Shown here: piece after piece, positions 56,147 to 64,000 of the stretch | Numbering within the stretch: position 1 is the stretch's first letter | Layout of the letters: each line of letters begins with the position of its first letter | From: Cyanobium sp. PCC 7001 | GTDB taxonomy: Bacteria; Cyanobacteriota; Cyanobacteriia; PCC-6307; Cyanobiaceae | Direction of reading: 5' to 3' | NCBI RefSeq assembly: GCF_000155635.1 | Contig: NZ_DS990556.1 | Coordinates: 1,727,079-1,791,078, forward strand | Length of the DNA: 64,000 nt | Notes under the pieces: generated by a model | What the model was told of the DNA's origin: nothing | The model's input: only the letters and a program-made list of their open reading frames with translations | The model's database searches: none | Program-made: the position numbers and the translations under genes

Positions 56147-56854
56147 TCAGCCCTCCTGCTTGAGGTCCTGCAGCGCCGAGAAGTCCACCTGCACCGAGGG
56201 GCCCATGGTGGAGGTCACGTACAGGGAGCGCCAGTAGCGGCCCTTGGCACCGCTGGGCTTGTTGCGGTCGATGGTCTCCTGCAGGGCCTTGAGGTTCTCC
56301 AGCAGCTTGGTGGGCTCGAAGCTGGCCTTGCCGAAGCGCACGTGCACGATGCCGGTGCGGTCGGCGCGGAACTCCAGCTTGCCCGCCTTGAACTCGGCGA
56401 TGGCGCCGGCCAGATCGGTGGTCACGGTGCCGGCCTTGGGGTTCGGCATCAAGCCGCGGGGACCGAGCACCCGGCCGAGCTTGGCCACCTTGGGCATCAT
56501 GTCGGGGGTGGCGATCAGCAGGTCGAAATCCATGGCACCGCCGGCGATCTGATCCACCAGATCGTCGTCGCCGGCCAGATCGGCACCGGCGGCCTTGGCG
56601 GCGGCCACGGCCTCACCGCGGGCGATCACGGCGATGCGGATGCTCTGGCCAGTGCCGTGGGGCAGGGCCACGGTGGTGCGCAGTTGCTGGTCGGTGTACT
56701 TGGGATCGATGCCGAGGCGCACATGGGCCTCGATCGTTTCGTCGAACTTGGCGTTGGCGTTGGCCTTCACCAGTTCGATGGCCTCCAGGGGCTCGTAGGC
56801 GCGCTCGGCGACCTTGGCCTGGAGGGAGGAAAAGCGCTTGGAAACGTTGGGCAT
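56147..56854 (-). CDS. rplA: Ribosomal protein uL1
   Basis: uL1 forms the mobile L1 stalk of the large subunit and commonly represses its own operon. The 235-residue protein starts at ATG 56854 ([15 protein letters not shown]) and contains [55 protein letters not shown] and the C-terminal [10 protein letters not shown]. It is normally followed by rplJ; here a carrier-protein gene follows. Confidence 0.97.
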   Translation of the reverse strand: MPNVSKRFSSLQAKVAERAYEPLEAIELVKANANAKFDETIEAHVRLGIDPKYTDQQLRTTVALPHGTGQSIRIAVIARGEAVAAAKAAGADLAGDDDLVDQIAGGAMDFDLLIATPDMMPKVAKLGRVLGPRGLMPNPKAGTVTTDLAGAIAEFKAGKLEFRADRTGIVHVRFGKASFEPTKLLENLKALQETIDRNKPSGAKGRYWRSLYVTSTMGPSVQVDFSALQDLKQEG

Positions 56855-56948
56855 GGCGGTGATGGGGTGCGGGCGATGCAGGACTGCCAGGGGCGCTGGG
56901 CGCCGGCGGCGGCTGGCTGGATCTCCCCCGGTGATGGGAACGGAAGGA

Positions 56949-57374
56949 TCAGTCGCTGACGGCGACGCCCATGTTGCGGGCGGTGCCTTCGATGATGCGC
57001 ATGGCCGATTCAACGCTGGTGCAGTTGAGGTCGGGCAGCTTGGTCTTGGCGATCTCCTCGAGCTGGGCACGGCTGATGGCACCCACGGCCCCCTTGGAGG
57101 AGGTGGCGGCGCCCTTCTCGATGCCGGCCGCCTTGGAGATCAGCACGGAGGCGGGAGGGGTCTTGGTGATGAAGGTGAAGCTGCGGTCTTCGAAGACCGA
57201 GATCTCCACCGGGATCACGTAACCGGCCTTGTCCTGCGTGCGGGCGTTGTACTCCTTGCAGAACGCCATGATGTTGACGCCGTGCTGACCGAGGGCAGGG
57301 CCCACGGGTGGCGCCGGGTTGGCTTTGCCGGCCTGGAGGGCCAGCTTGATCACGGCTACGACTTTCTTGGCCAT
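56949..57374 (-). CDS. rplK: Ribosomal protein uL11
   Basis: uL11 (141 residues) forms part of the GTPase-associated centre with 23S rRNA. It shows [26 protein letters not shown] and the C-terminal RNA-binding domain with [19 protein letters not shown] and [12 protein letters not shown]. It stands between nusG and rplA in the standard order. Confidence 0.97.
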   Translation of the reverse strand: MAKKVVAVIKLALQAGKANPAPPVGPALGQHGVNIMAFCKEYNARTQDKAGYVIPVEISVFEDRSFTFITKTPPASVLISKAAGIEKGAATSSKGAVGAISRAQLEEIAKTKLPDLNCTSVESAMRIIEGTARNMGVAVSD

Positions 57375-57477
57375 CGTCTCGAACTACTGGGCGGGTCTGC
57401 GGATCGCCTCCGGGTGGAAGGCGGTGATGGAACGGCCGCCCTCCGCAGGGAGACGGCCGCTGAGCGGAGCCTGGAGC

Positions 57478-58173
57478 TCAGCTCTGCTTGCTGATCTGGG
57501 CGAACTCGAGCTCCACGGGGGTCTCGCGGCCGAAGATCGAGAGCAGGGCCTTGAGCTTGTTGCGCTCGCCCGACACCTCGATCACCTCGCCCTGGAAGTC
57601 CTTGAACGGACCGGCGGTGACGAGGATCTGGTCGCCCTCGCTGAGGTCGACCTTCACCACGGGTTTCTTCTCCGCGGCCCGCTTGAAGATGCGGTCCACC
57701 TCCTGGCGGCTGAGCGGGCGGGGCTTGATGTGGCCGCGGGCCCGGGCGGTGGCGCGACGCTCCTCGGCCCCCACGAAGTTGATCACGTTGGGGGTGCTGC
57801 GCACCGCCATCATCGTGTCCTCATCGAGCACCATCCGCACCAGCACGTAGCCGGGGAACACCTTCTCCTCGGTGCTCTGGCGGCTGCCGTCCTTCTTCAG
57901 CTTGACGCCCGGGGTCTGGGGGATCTCGATCTCGAGGATGCGGTTGTCCACGCCGAGGGTCACGGCCCGCTGCTCCAGGGTGGCCTTCACCTTCTTCTCG
58001 CAGCTGGACGCCACCTGCACCGCGTACCAGCGGGCCACCTGGCGCTTCTCGCCGGCCGCTTCGGTGGACGCGGTGTCGGCTCCGGCGGCCGGCAGCTCCA
58101 GTCCGGCATCAGCCGCGGGGTCGGCTTCGCTGGCGACGTTGTCGACTTGGCTTTCGGACAGGGTCTCGGACAC
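57478..58173 (-). CDS. nusG: Transcription termination/antitermination protein NusG
   Basis: NusG binds RNA polymerase and couples transcription to Rho or ribosomes. The NGN domain starts near residue 45 (ARWYAVQVASSCEKKVKATLE), with VFPGYVLVRMVLDEDTM, and the KOW domain ends the protein (GDQILVTAGPFKDFQGEVIEV). The first ~45 residues form an acidic Ala/Glu-rich leader. It lies between secE and rplK. Confidence 0.95.
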   Translation of the reverse strand: MSETLSESQVDNVASEADPAADAGLELPAAGADTASTEAAGEKRQVARWYAVQVASSCEKKVKATLEQRAVTLGVDNRILEIEIPQTPGVKLKKDGSRQSTEEKVFPGYVLVRMVLDEDTMMAVRSTPNVINFVGAEERRATARARGHIKPRPLSRQEVDRIFKRAAEKKPVVKVDLSEGDQILVTAGPFKDFQGEVIEVSGERNKLKALLSIFGRETPVELEFAQISKQS

Positions 58174-58260
58174 GGGGCTTCAGGCTGGGGAGGCGGGAAC
58201 GACGGAAGAGGGAGGGAGCGGAGGTTCGGAGCGGAGGCGGGCAGGGGGTCGGTCTGGGGG

Positions 58261-58566
58261 TCAGCCGAACACCTGGGCAGCCGCCCAGCCGTAGAAGCGG
58301 TCGATGGCGGCGATGGCCGCGGCCGACAGACCCACCATCAGGATCACCGCCACCGATTCGCTGAAGAGCTGCTGACGGCTGGGCCAGACCACCTTCCGCA
58401 GCTCCGCCAGGGTGGCGGCTCCGAAGCCGGCCGGTGCCGGGGCTTCGGCCGTTCCAGCCTCCAGAGAAACCTGCCCATCCGCAGCCTGATCGACGGCGGC
58501 CTTCGAGGCTGGCGCAGCGGACTTGGAATCAGCTGGGGTTGGATCAGGGGTTGGTTCGGACACCAC
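58261..58566 (-). CDS. secE: Preprotein translocase subunit SecE
   Basis: SecE stabilises the SecY channel. The 101-residue protein has the conserved amphipathic segment LAELRKVVWPSRQQLFSESV followed by a single C-terminal transmembrane helix (VAVILMVGLSAAAIAAIDRF). A ~45-residue Ala/Pro/Asp-rich leader precedes it. It comes first in secE-nusG-rplK-rplA. Confidence 0.94.
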   Translation of the reverse strand: MVSEPTPDPTPADSKSAAPASKAAVDQAADGQVSLEAGTAEAPAPAGFGAATLAELRKVVWPSRQQLFSESVAVILMVGLSAAAIAAIDRFYGWAAAQVFG

Positions 58567-58608
58567 GGGTGCAGGCGCACGCGGGCATCCGCGCGACTCG
58601 GCAAACGA

Positions 58609-61464
58609 TCACCCTACCGGACGCCCCTCCCGGCCTGGCTCCGCCACGGGCTCGAAGCACAGCGATCCACCCGGCTCCGCCCCGGCCCTCACCCGCACCC
58701 CGCGGGCACCGCTGTAGCGCTCCTCCAGCAACTCGGTGGCCAGGGGGTTCTCCAGCCGGCGCCGCAGCACCCGCCGCAGCGGACGGGCGCCGTATTCGGG
58801 CTCATAGCCCTGCAGGGCCAGCGCCTCGATCACGGGCTCGTCCACCTGCAGCTCCAGCTGCTGCTCCGCCAGCAAGGCGGCCAGCTCCGCCAGCTGCAGC
58901 CTCACGATCCGCGCCAGATCGGCTTCCGCCAGCGGCCGGAACCGGATCACCTCATCGATGCGGTTGAGGAATTCCGGCCGGAAGCGGGCCGCCAGGGCCT
59001 GGTCCACCGCCTGCTCCAGCTGGGTGGCATCCAGACCGCCGCGGGCATGGTCGAGGATCGAGCGGCTGGCCAGATTGCTGGTCATGATCACCACGGTGTG
59101 GCGGAAGCCCACGGTGCGGCCCTGGGAATCGGTGAGGCGGCCGTCATCGAGCACCTGCAGCAGCAGGTTGAACACCTCGGGGTGGGCCTTCTCCACCTCG
59201 TCGAGCAGCACCACCGCGTAGGGGCGGCGGCGCACGGCCTCGGTGAGCTGCCCCCCCTCCTCGTAGCCCACGTAGCCCGGCGGAGCCCCCACCAGGCGGG
59301 CCACGGCGTTGCGCTCCATGAATTCGCTCATGTCGAGCCGCACCAGGGCCTCCTCCTCGTCGAACAGCGCCGCCGCCAGGGCCTTGGCCAGTTCGGTCTT
59401 GCCCACACCCGTGGGGCCGAGGAAGAGGAAGGACCCCACCGGCCGCCGCGGCGACTGCATGCCGGCCCGGGCGCGACGGATCGCTGCTGCCACGGCGGCC
59501 ACGGCCTCGGGCTGGCCGATCACCCGCTCGCCCAGACGCCGGTCGAGCTCCAGCAGCTTCTGTCGCTCGCCGGCCAGCAGGCGCTGCACCGGAATGCCGG
59601 TCCAGCGGGCCACCACGTCGGCGATGTCGCCGGGCTCCACCTGCTCCCGCAGCATGGCGTCGGTCTGCATCTCCGCCTCCAGGGCCAGGCGGCGCTGCTG
59701 CACCCCGTGCAGCTGGTCGTACTGCAGGCGGGCCGCCTCCTCCAGATCCCCGCAGCGCTCGGCCTCGGCGATGGCATGGCGCAGGTCTTCGTCCTGCTGC
59801 AGCAGGTCCCGCAGCTCCGCCACCCGTTCCCGCTCGGCCTGCCAGCGCTGCTGCAGGTGCTGGAGCGCCTGCACGGCCTGGCGGCGCTGCTCCTGCAGGG
59901 CGATGCGTTCGGCCTCGGGGGCCGCCTCGGCCGAGAGCAGGGCCAGTTCCACCCGCCGCAGGGCCACTTCGGCATCCTCCACGGGCTGGGGCTTGGACGT
60001 GACCTCCATGCGCAGGTTGGCGGCCGCCTCGTCCACCAGATCGATGGCGGAATCGGGCAGGCAGCGGTCGGCGATGTAGCGATCGGCCAGGCGGGCCGCC
60101 GCCGCCAGGGCGGCGTCGCTGATGGTGACGCCGTGGTGCAGCTCGTAGCGCTCCTTGAGCCCGCGCAGGATCTCCACGCTGGTCTCCAGCCCCGGCTCGC
60201 GGATCACCACCTGCTGGAAGCGGCGCTCCAGGGCCGGATCCTTCTCGATGCTGCGGCGGTACTCCTCCGGCGTGGTGGCCCCCACGCAGCGGAGCTCCCC
60301 CCGGGCCAGGGCCGGCTTGAGGATGCTGCCGGCATCGGCATTGGAGCGATCCCCGCTCACCACGGTGTGCAGCTCGTCGATGAACACGATCACGCCGGGT
60401 TCGGCGTCGCGCACCTCCGCCAGCACCGTGCGCAGGCGCTCCTCGAACTGGCCGCGGAACTTGGCGCCGGCGATCAGGGCGCCCAGATCCAGCGCCACCA
60501 GCCGCTGGCCCCGCAGGGCATCGGGCACCTCGCCGGCCACGATCCGCTGGGCCAGGCACTCGGCCACGGCCGTCTTGCCCACCCCGGGCTCACCGATCAG
60601 CACCGGATTGTTCTTGCTCCGGCGCGACAGCACCTGGATCAGCCGGCGGATCTCGGCATCACGGCCGATCACCGGATCCAGTTCCCCGGCCCGGGCGGCG
60701 GCGGTGAGGTCGCGGCCGTAACGCTCCAGGGCCATCGGCTCGGGGGCCTCGGCCTCCAGCTGCAGGGCGGGAGCGGCGGGCGCCGCCGCGGCGGGCGGCG
60801 TGGGCCGGCCGGGACTGCGCAGGCCGGGGGCGGCATCGATCCAGTCGTCCGCTCCGGCCCAGGGATCGGCGGCAGGCGTGGGAGAGGTCGGGACGGCCGC
60901 GGCAGGGGGTGGAGGGGAAGTGGGCGGTGGCGCGGCGGCTGACGCCGGAGCGGCCGGCAAGGGCATGGCAGCTGGAGCCGGAGCCGCGGTGGGACGGGCC
61001 GGTGCCGCTGGACGCAGCTGGCGCAGCAGAACGTCCTCCGTGAGTCCCTCGCGGGCCAGCAGCCGCTCCCCGATGCGGGGCTCCTCCACCAGGGCCAGCA
61101 GCAGGTGGGGCACATCCAGCAGGCGTGAGCCCCAGCCGGTGCGGCGCCGGTCGGCCTCCTCGAGCAGATCCTCGAGGGCATCTCCGATGAAGAGCTCCCC
61201 ATCGGGAGCACTGGGCTGCTCGGCGCAGAAGGCCTCGAGCCGGTCGAGCAGACGGTCGGAATCGAGGGGCAGGCGATCGACCCACTGACCGAAACGGCGA
61301 TCCAGCAGCAGGGTCTGGAGCAGATGCTCCACATCCATCACACCGTGGCGCCAGCGGCGGGCCGTGTCCTGGCTGGCCAGCAGCAGGTTCCAGGCCTCCT
61401 CGCTGAAGCGATCGGGCTCGCTGGTGAGGCTGACGCCGTAGCCGGCACGCACATCGGTGGGCAT
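58609..61464 (-). CDS. clpB: ATP-dependent disaggregase ClpB, ClpB2-like
   Basis: ClpB disaggregates proteins together with DnaK. The 951-residue protein has a Clp N domain (~15-150), a ~90-residue Pro/Ala-rich linker (~150-240), and NBD1 with Walker [13 protein letters not shown] and Walker [12 protein letters not shown]. The coiled-coil M domain (~485-620) sets it apart from ClpC or ClpA. NBD2 has [12 protein letters not shown] and [15 protein letters not shown]. The divergent N domain and long linker resemble the cyanobacterial ClpB2 branch rather than the heat-induced ClpB1. It overlaps gloA as TGATG. Confidence 0.9.
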   Translation of the reverse strand: MPTDVRAGYGVSLTSEPDRFSEEAWNLLLASQDTARRWRHGVMDVEHLLQTLLLDRRFGQWVDRLPLDSDRLLDRLEAFCAEQPSAPDGELFIGDALEDLLEEADRRRTGWGSRLLDVPHLLLALVEEPRIGERLLAREGLTEDVLLRQLRPAAPARPTAAPAPAAMPLPAAPASAAAPPPTSPPPPAAAVPTSPTPAADPWAGADDWIDAAPGLRSPGRPTPPAAAAPAAPALQLEAEAPEPMALERYGRDLTAAARAGELDPVIGRDAEIRRLIQVLSRRSKNNPVLIGEPGVGKTAVAECLAQRIVAGEVPDALRGQRLVALDLGALIAGAKFRGQFEERLRTVLAEVRDAEPGVIVFIDELHTVVSGDRSNADAGSILKPALARGELRCVGATTPEEYRRSIEKDPALERRFQQVVIREPGLETSVEILRGLKERYELHHGVTISDAALAAAARLADRYIADRCLPDSAIDLVDEAAANLRMEVTSKPQPVEDAEVALRRVELALLSAEAAPEAERIALQEQRRQAVQALQHLQQRWQAERERVAELRDLLQQDEDLRHAIAEAERCGDLEEAARLQYDQLHGVQQRRLALEAEMQTDAMLREQVEPGDIADVVARWTGIPVQRLLAGERQKLLELDRRLGERVIGQPEAVAAVAAAIRRARAGMQSPRRPVGSFLFLGPTGVGKTELAKALAAALFDEEEALVRLDMSEFMERNAVARLVGAPPGYVGYEEGGQLTEAVRRRPYAVVLLDEVEKAHPEVFNLLLQVLDDGRLTDSQGRTVGFRHTVVIMTSNLASRSILDHARGGLDATQLEQAVDQALAARFRPEFLNRIDEVIRFRPLAEADLARIVRLQLAELAALLAEQQLELQVDEPVIEALALQGYEPEYGARPLRRVLRRRLENPLATELLEERYSGARGVRVRAGAEPGGSLCFEPVAEPGREGRPVG

Positions 61465-61868
61465 CAGGCTGCACCACCGGCGCGGGAGCCGAGCTCGATC
61501 AGCTCCACCTTGTAGCCATCGGGATCCTCCACGAAGGCGATCACGGTGCTGCCGTGCTTCATCGGGCCGGGTTCGCGCACCACACGGGCCCCCATGGCCC
61601 GGATCGCATCACAGGTGGCATGGATGTCGTCCACGCCGAGAGCGATGTGGCCGTAACCCTCGCCGAGGTCATACGCCTCGGTGTCCCAGTTGTGGGTGAG
61701 CTCCAGCACGGTGTGATCCGACTCCGGGCCATAACCCACGAACGCCAGGGTGAAGCGGCCGCTGGGATAGTCCTTGCGACGCAGCAGCGTCATGCCGAGC
61801 ACCTCGGTGTAGAAGGCAAGGGAGCGGTCCAGGTTCCCCACCCGGAGCATGGTGTGCAGCAGGCGCAT
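61464..61868 (-). CDS. gloA: Lactoylglutathione lyase (glyoxalase I)
   Basis: GloA converts the methylglyoxal-glutathione hemithioacetal to lactoylglutathione. The 134-residue VOC protein starts [20 protein letters not shown] (metal His5) and contains [40 protein letters not shown] (Glu and His ligands), and [15 protein letters not shown] (final Glu). It is the first gene of a coupled gloA-clpB pair. Confidence 0.94.
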   Translation of the reverse strand: MRLLHTMLRVGNLDRSLAFYTEVLGMTLLRRKDYPSGRFTLAFVGYGPESDHTVLELTHNWDTEAYDLGEGYGHIALGVDDIHATCDAIRAMGARVVREPGPMKHGSTVIAFVEDPDGYKVELIELGSRAGGAA

Positions 61869-61980
61869 GGGCAGACCGGCGCGGGCGTTGGGTGCGGAGC
61901 CATTCTGGCCAGCAAGCGGGCCGGCAGTGCCCGTTGCCACACCGGAGCGGGAGGGGGTGGCCCATAGGATCCTGCCCTGA

Positions 61981-63291
<1,311 letters not shown>

Positions 63292-63316
63292 GCAGGGCCC
63301 GGGGCAAGGAAGGACC

Positions 63317-64000
63317 TCAGTCCGTCGCAGCGCTGGACTGGGGCTGGGATGCCTGGGCCGACGGGGAGGCGCTGGTGGCGGCCATGCCGGGAATCTGATC
63401 CAGGCGGCCATCCCGAGACAGGCGGGCCTGCAGCTTCAGCCAGCCCAGGCCCACCGGCAGCCCCGCCAGCAGGGGCACGGCCACCAGGGCCGGCTGGCGG
63501 CTGGCGGCCAGCACGGCGGCCGCCACGGCCAGACCGGCCAGGAGCATGGCCTGGCCGGCCGACTGCTGCGCCAGGGCGAGACGGCGCAGCAGCCGGTCGG
63601 TTTCCCCGGCGCGGATCTGCACCTGCAGGTCGCCCTGCTCGATGCGGGCCAGGTTCTCATCGAGCCGGCGCGGGATGCCGAGGGCCCGGCTGCCCACCGC
63701 GGCGGCCTGGCGGGAGAGTTCACCGAACAGATCGCCGCCGTTGCCGCTGGAGGTCATCAGGGGGAGCAGGTAAGGGCGGGCAATGGCCACCAGGCTAAAG
63801 CCGGGATCGAGGCTGCGACCCACCCCCTCGAAGGTGGAGAGGGCCCGCATCACGAAGATCAGCTCCGGCGGCACCCGGAAGGGCTGGCCGTACACGAGGT
63901 CGTAGAGATCTCCGGAGAGCTTCTCCAGCACGTTGGCGGAGAAGGGGGGCGTGAGGGCGTCGTTGAGCATCACCCGCACCAGCCGGCGCACCGGGCCGGG
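63317..64000 (-). CDS. ABC1/UbiB-family atypical kinase, C-terminal part
   Basis: Only the C-terminal ~227 residues are inside the window; the frame runs off the right edge. The segment PPELIFVMRALSTFEGVGRSLDP followed by FSLVAIARPYLLPLM is characteristic of cyanobacterial AarF/ABC1 kinases, which influence quinone and tocopherol metabolism. One hydrophobic stretch near the C-terminus (AMLLAGLAVAAAVLAA onward) suggests membrane attachment. The tail is Ser/Gln/Ala-rich. It converges on eno. Confidence 0.85.
   Translation of the reverse strand, partial: PGPVRRLVRVMLNDALTPPFSANVLEKLSGDLYDLVYGQPFRVPPELIFVMRALSTFEGVGRSLDPGFSLVAIARPYLLPLMTSSGNGGDLFGELSRQAAAVGSRALGIPRRLDENLARIEQGDLQVQIRAGETDRLLRRLALAQQSAGQAMLLAGLAVAAAVLAASRQPALVAVPLLAGLPVGLGWLKLQARLSRDGRLDQIPGMAATSASPSAQASQPQSSAATD

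Noticed and set aside
57319-60942. Very long open frame on the plus strand opposite clpB, secE and nusG
   Set aside because: The translation is a Gly/His/Leu/Gln-rich antisense shadow typical of high-GC genes, with no domain. The minus strand carries unmistakable ClpB, SecE and NusG.

Overview
The window is high-GC DNA from a cyanobacterium, most likely a picocyanobacterium of the Cyanobium/Synechococcus group. It carries psbEFLJ with ycf48 and a membrane-anchored rubredoxin, ndhCKJ of the photosynthetic NDH-1 complex, the magnesium-chelatase subunit gene chlD, a ClpB2-like disaggregase, and short intergenic gaps with many stop/start overlaps. No rRNA, tRNA, CRISPR array, IS element or prophage was recognised. 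The assignment rests on gene content and predicted proteins only; no database search was possible.

Layout. 1-2583: lipopolysaccharide genes (lpxK cut by the window edge, a GT30 Kdo-transferase, a DUF374 acyltransferase), minus strand. 2654-5088: psbJ, psbL, psbF, psbE, ycf48 and rubA, the photosystem II cytochrome b559 operon with its assembly factors. 5196-6938: ndhC-ndhK-ndhJ. 6959-18311: a sulfotransferase, a YvcK-like protein, an Mla-type lipid transport pair, chlD, DUF1993-folK-membrane protein, a NUDIX hydrolase and a photolyase. 18312-32706: an accessory stretch with a 1260-residue calcium-binding/FG-GAP exoprotein, a VapBC toxin-antitoxin pair, a surface-glycan or protein-glycosylation group (methyltransferase, GT41 O-GlcNAc-transferase-like protein, a glycosyltransferase fused to a TIGR03032 domain, a DegT aminotransferase), a rearranged photolyase and an Sfp-type phosphopantetheinyl transferase. 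32746-41229: fabI, a GH1 beta-glucosidase, hisB, lpxI, hisS and a nucleotide-sugar operon (ugd, uxs, 4-epimerase). 41307-47407: a type IV pilus assembly operon (pilM-N-O-Q) followed by a small RodZ-like gene. 47447-50354: pyrD, rnhA and a DUF3747 gene. 50436-64000: a candidate small RNA, rplL-rplJ, a foreign-looking gene group, rplA-rplK-nusG-secE, clpB2, gloA, eno and a partial ABC1/UbiB kinase gene.

The most striking part is 52007-56125. The ribosomal operon normally reads secE-nusG-rplK-rplA-rplJ-rplL. Here it is interrupted between rplA and rplJ by about 4 kb. The inserted genes encode a 66-residue peptide with two copies of an 11-residue motif, an HExxH protein resembling the alpha-ketoglutarate HExxH peptide beta-hydroxylases, an AMP-forming acyl-activating enzyme, an alpha/beta-hydrolase-like protein and, on the other strand and 21 bp behind rplA, an acyl carrier protein. 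Together they look like a pathway that hydroxylates and perhaps acylates a ribosomally made peptide. I do not recognise this gene combination as a described system.

Two further signals deserve attention: a structured RNA with a strong terminator at 50436-50532, and a Yfr1-like motif at 18322-18366 that shares a 14-base complementary segment with it.
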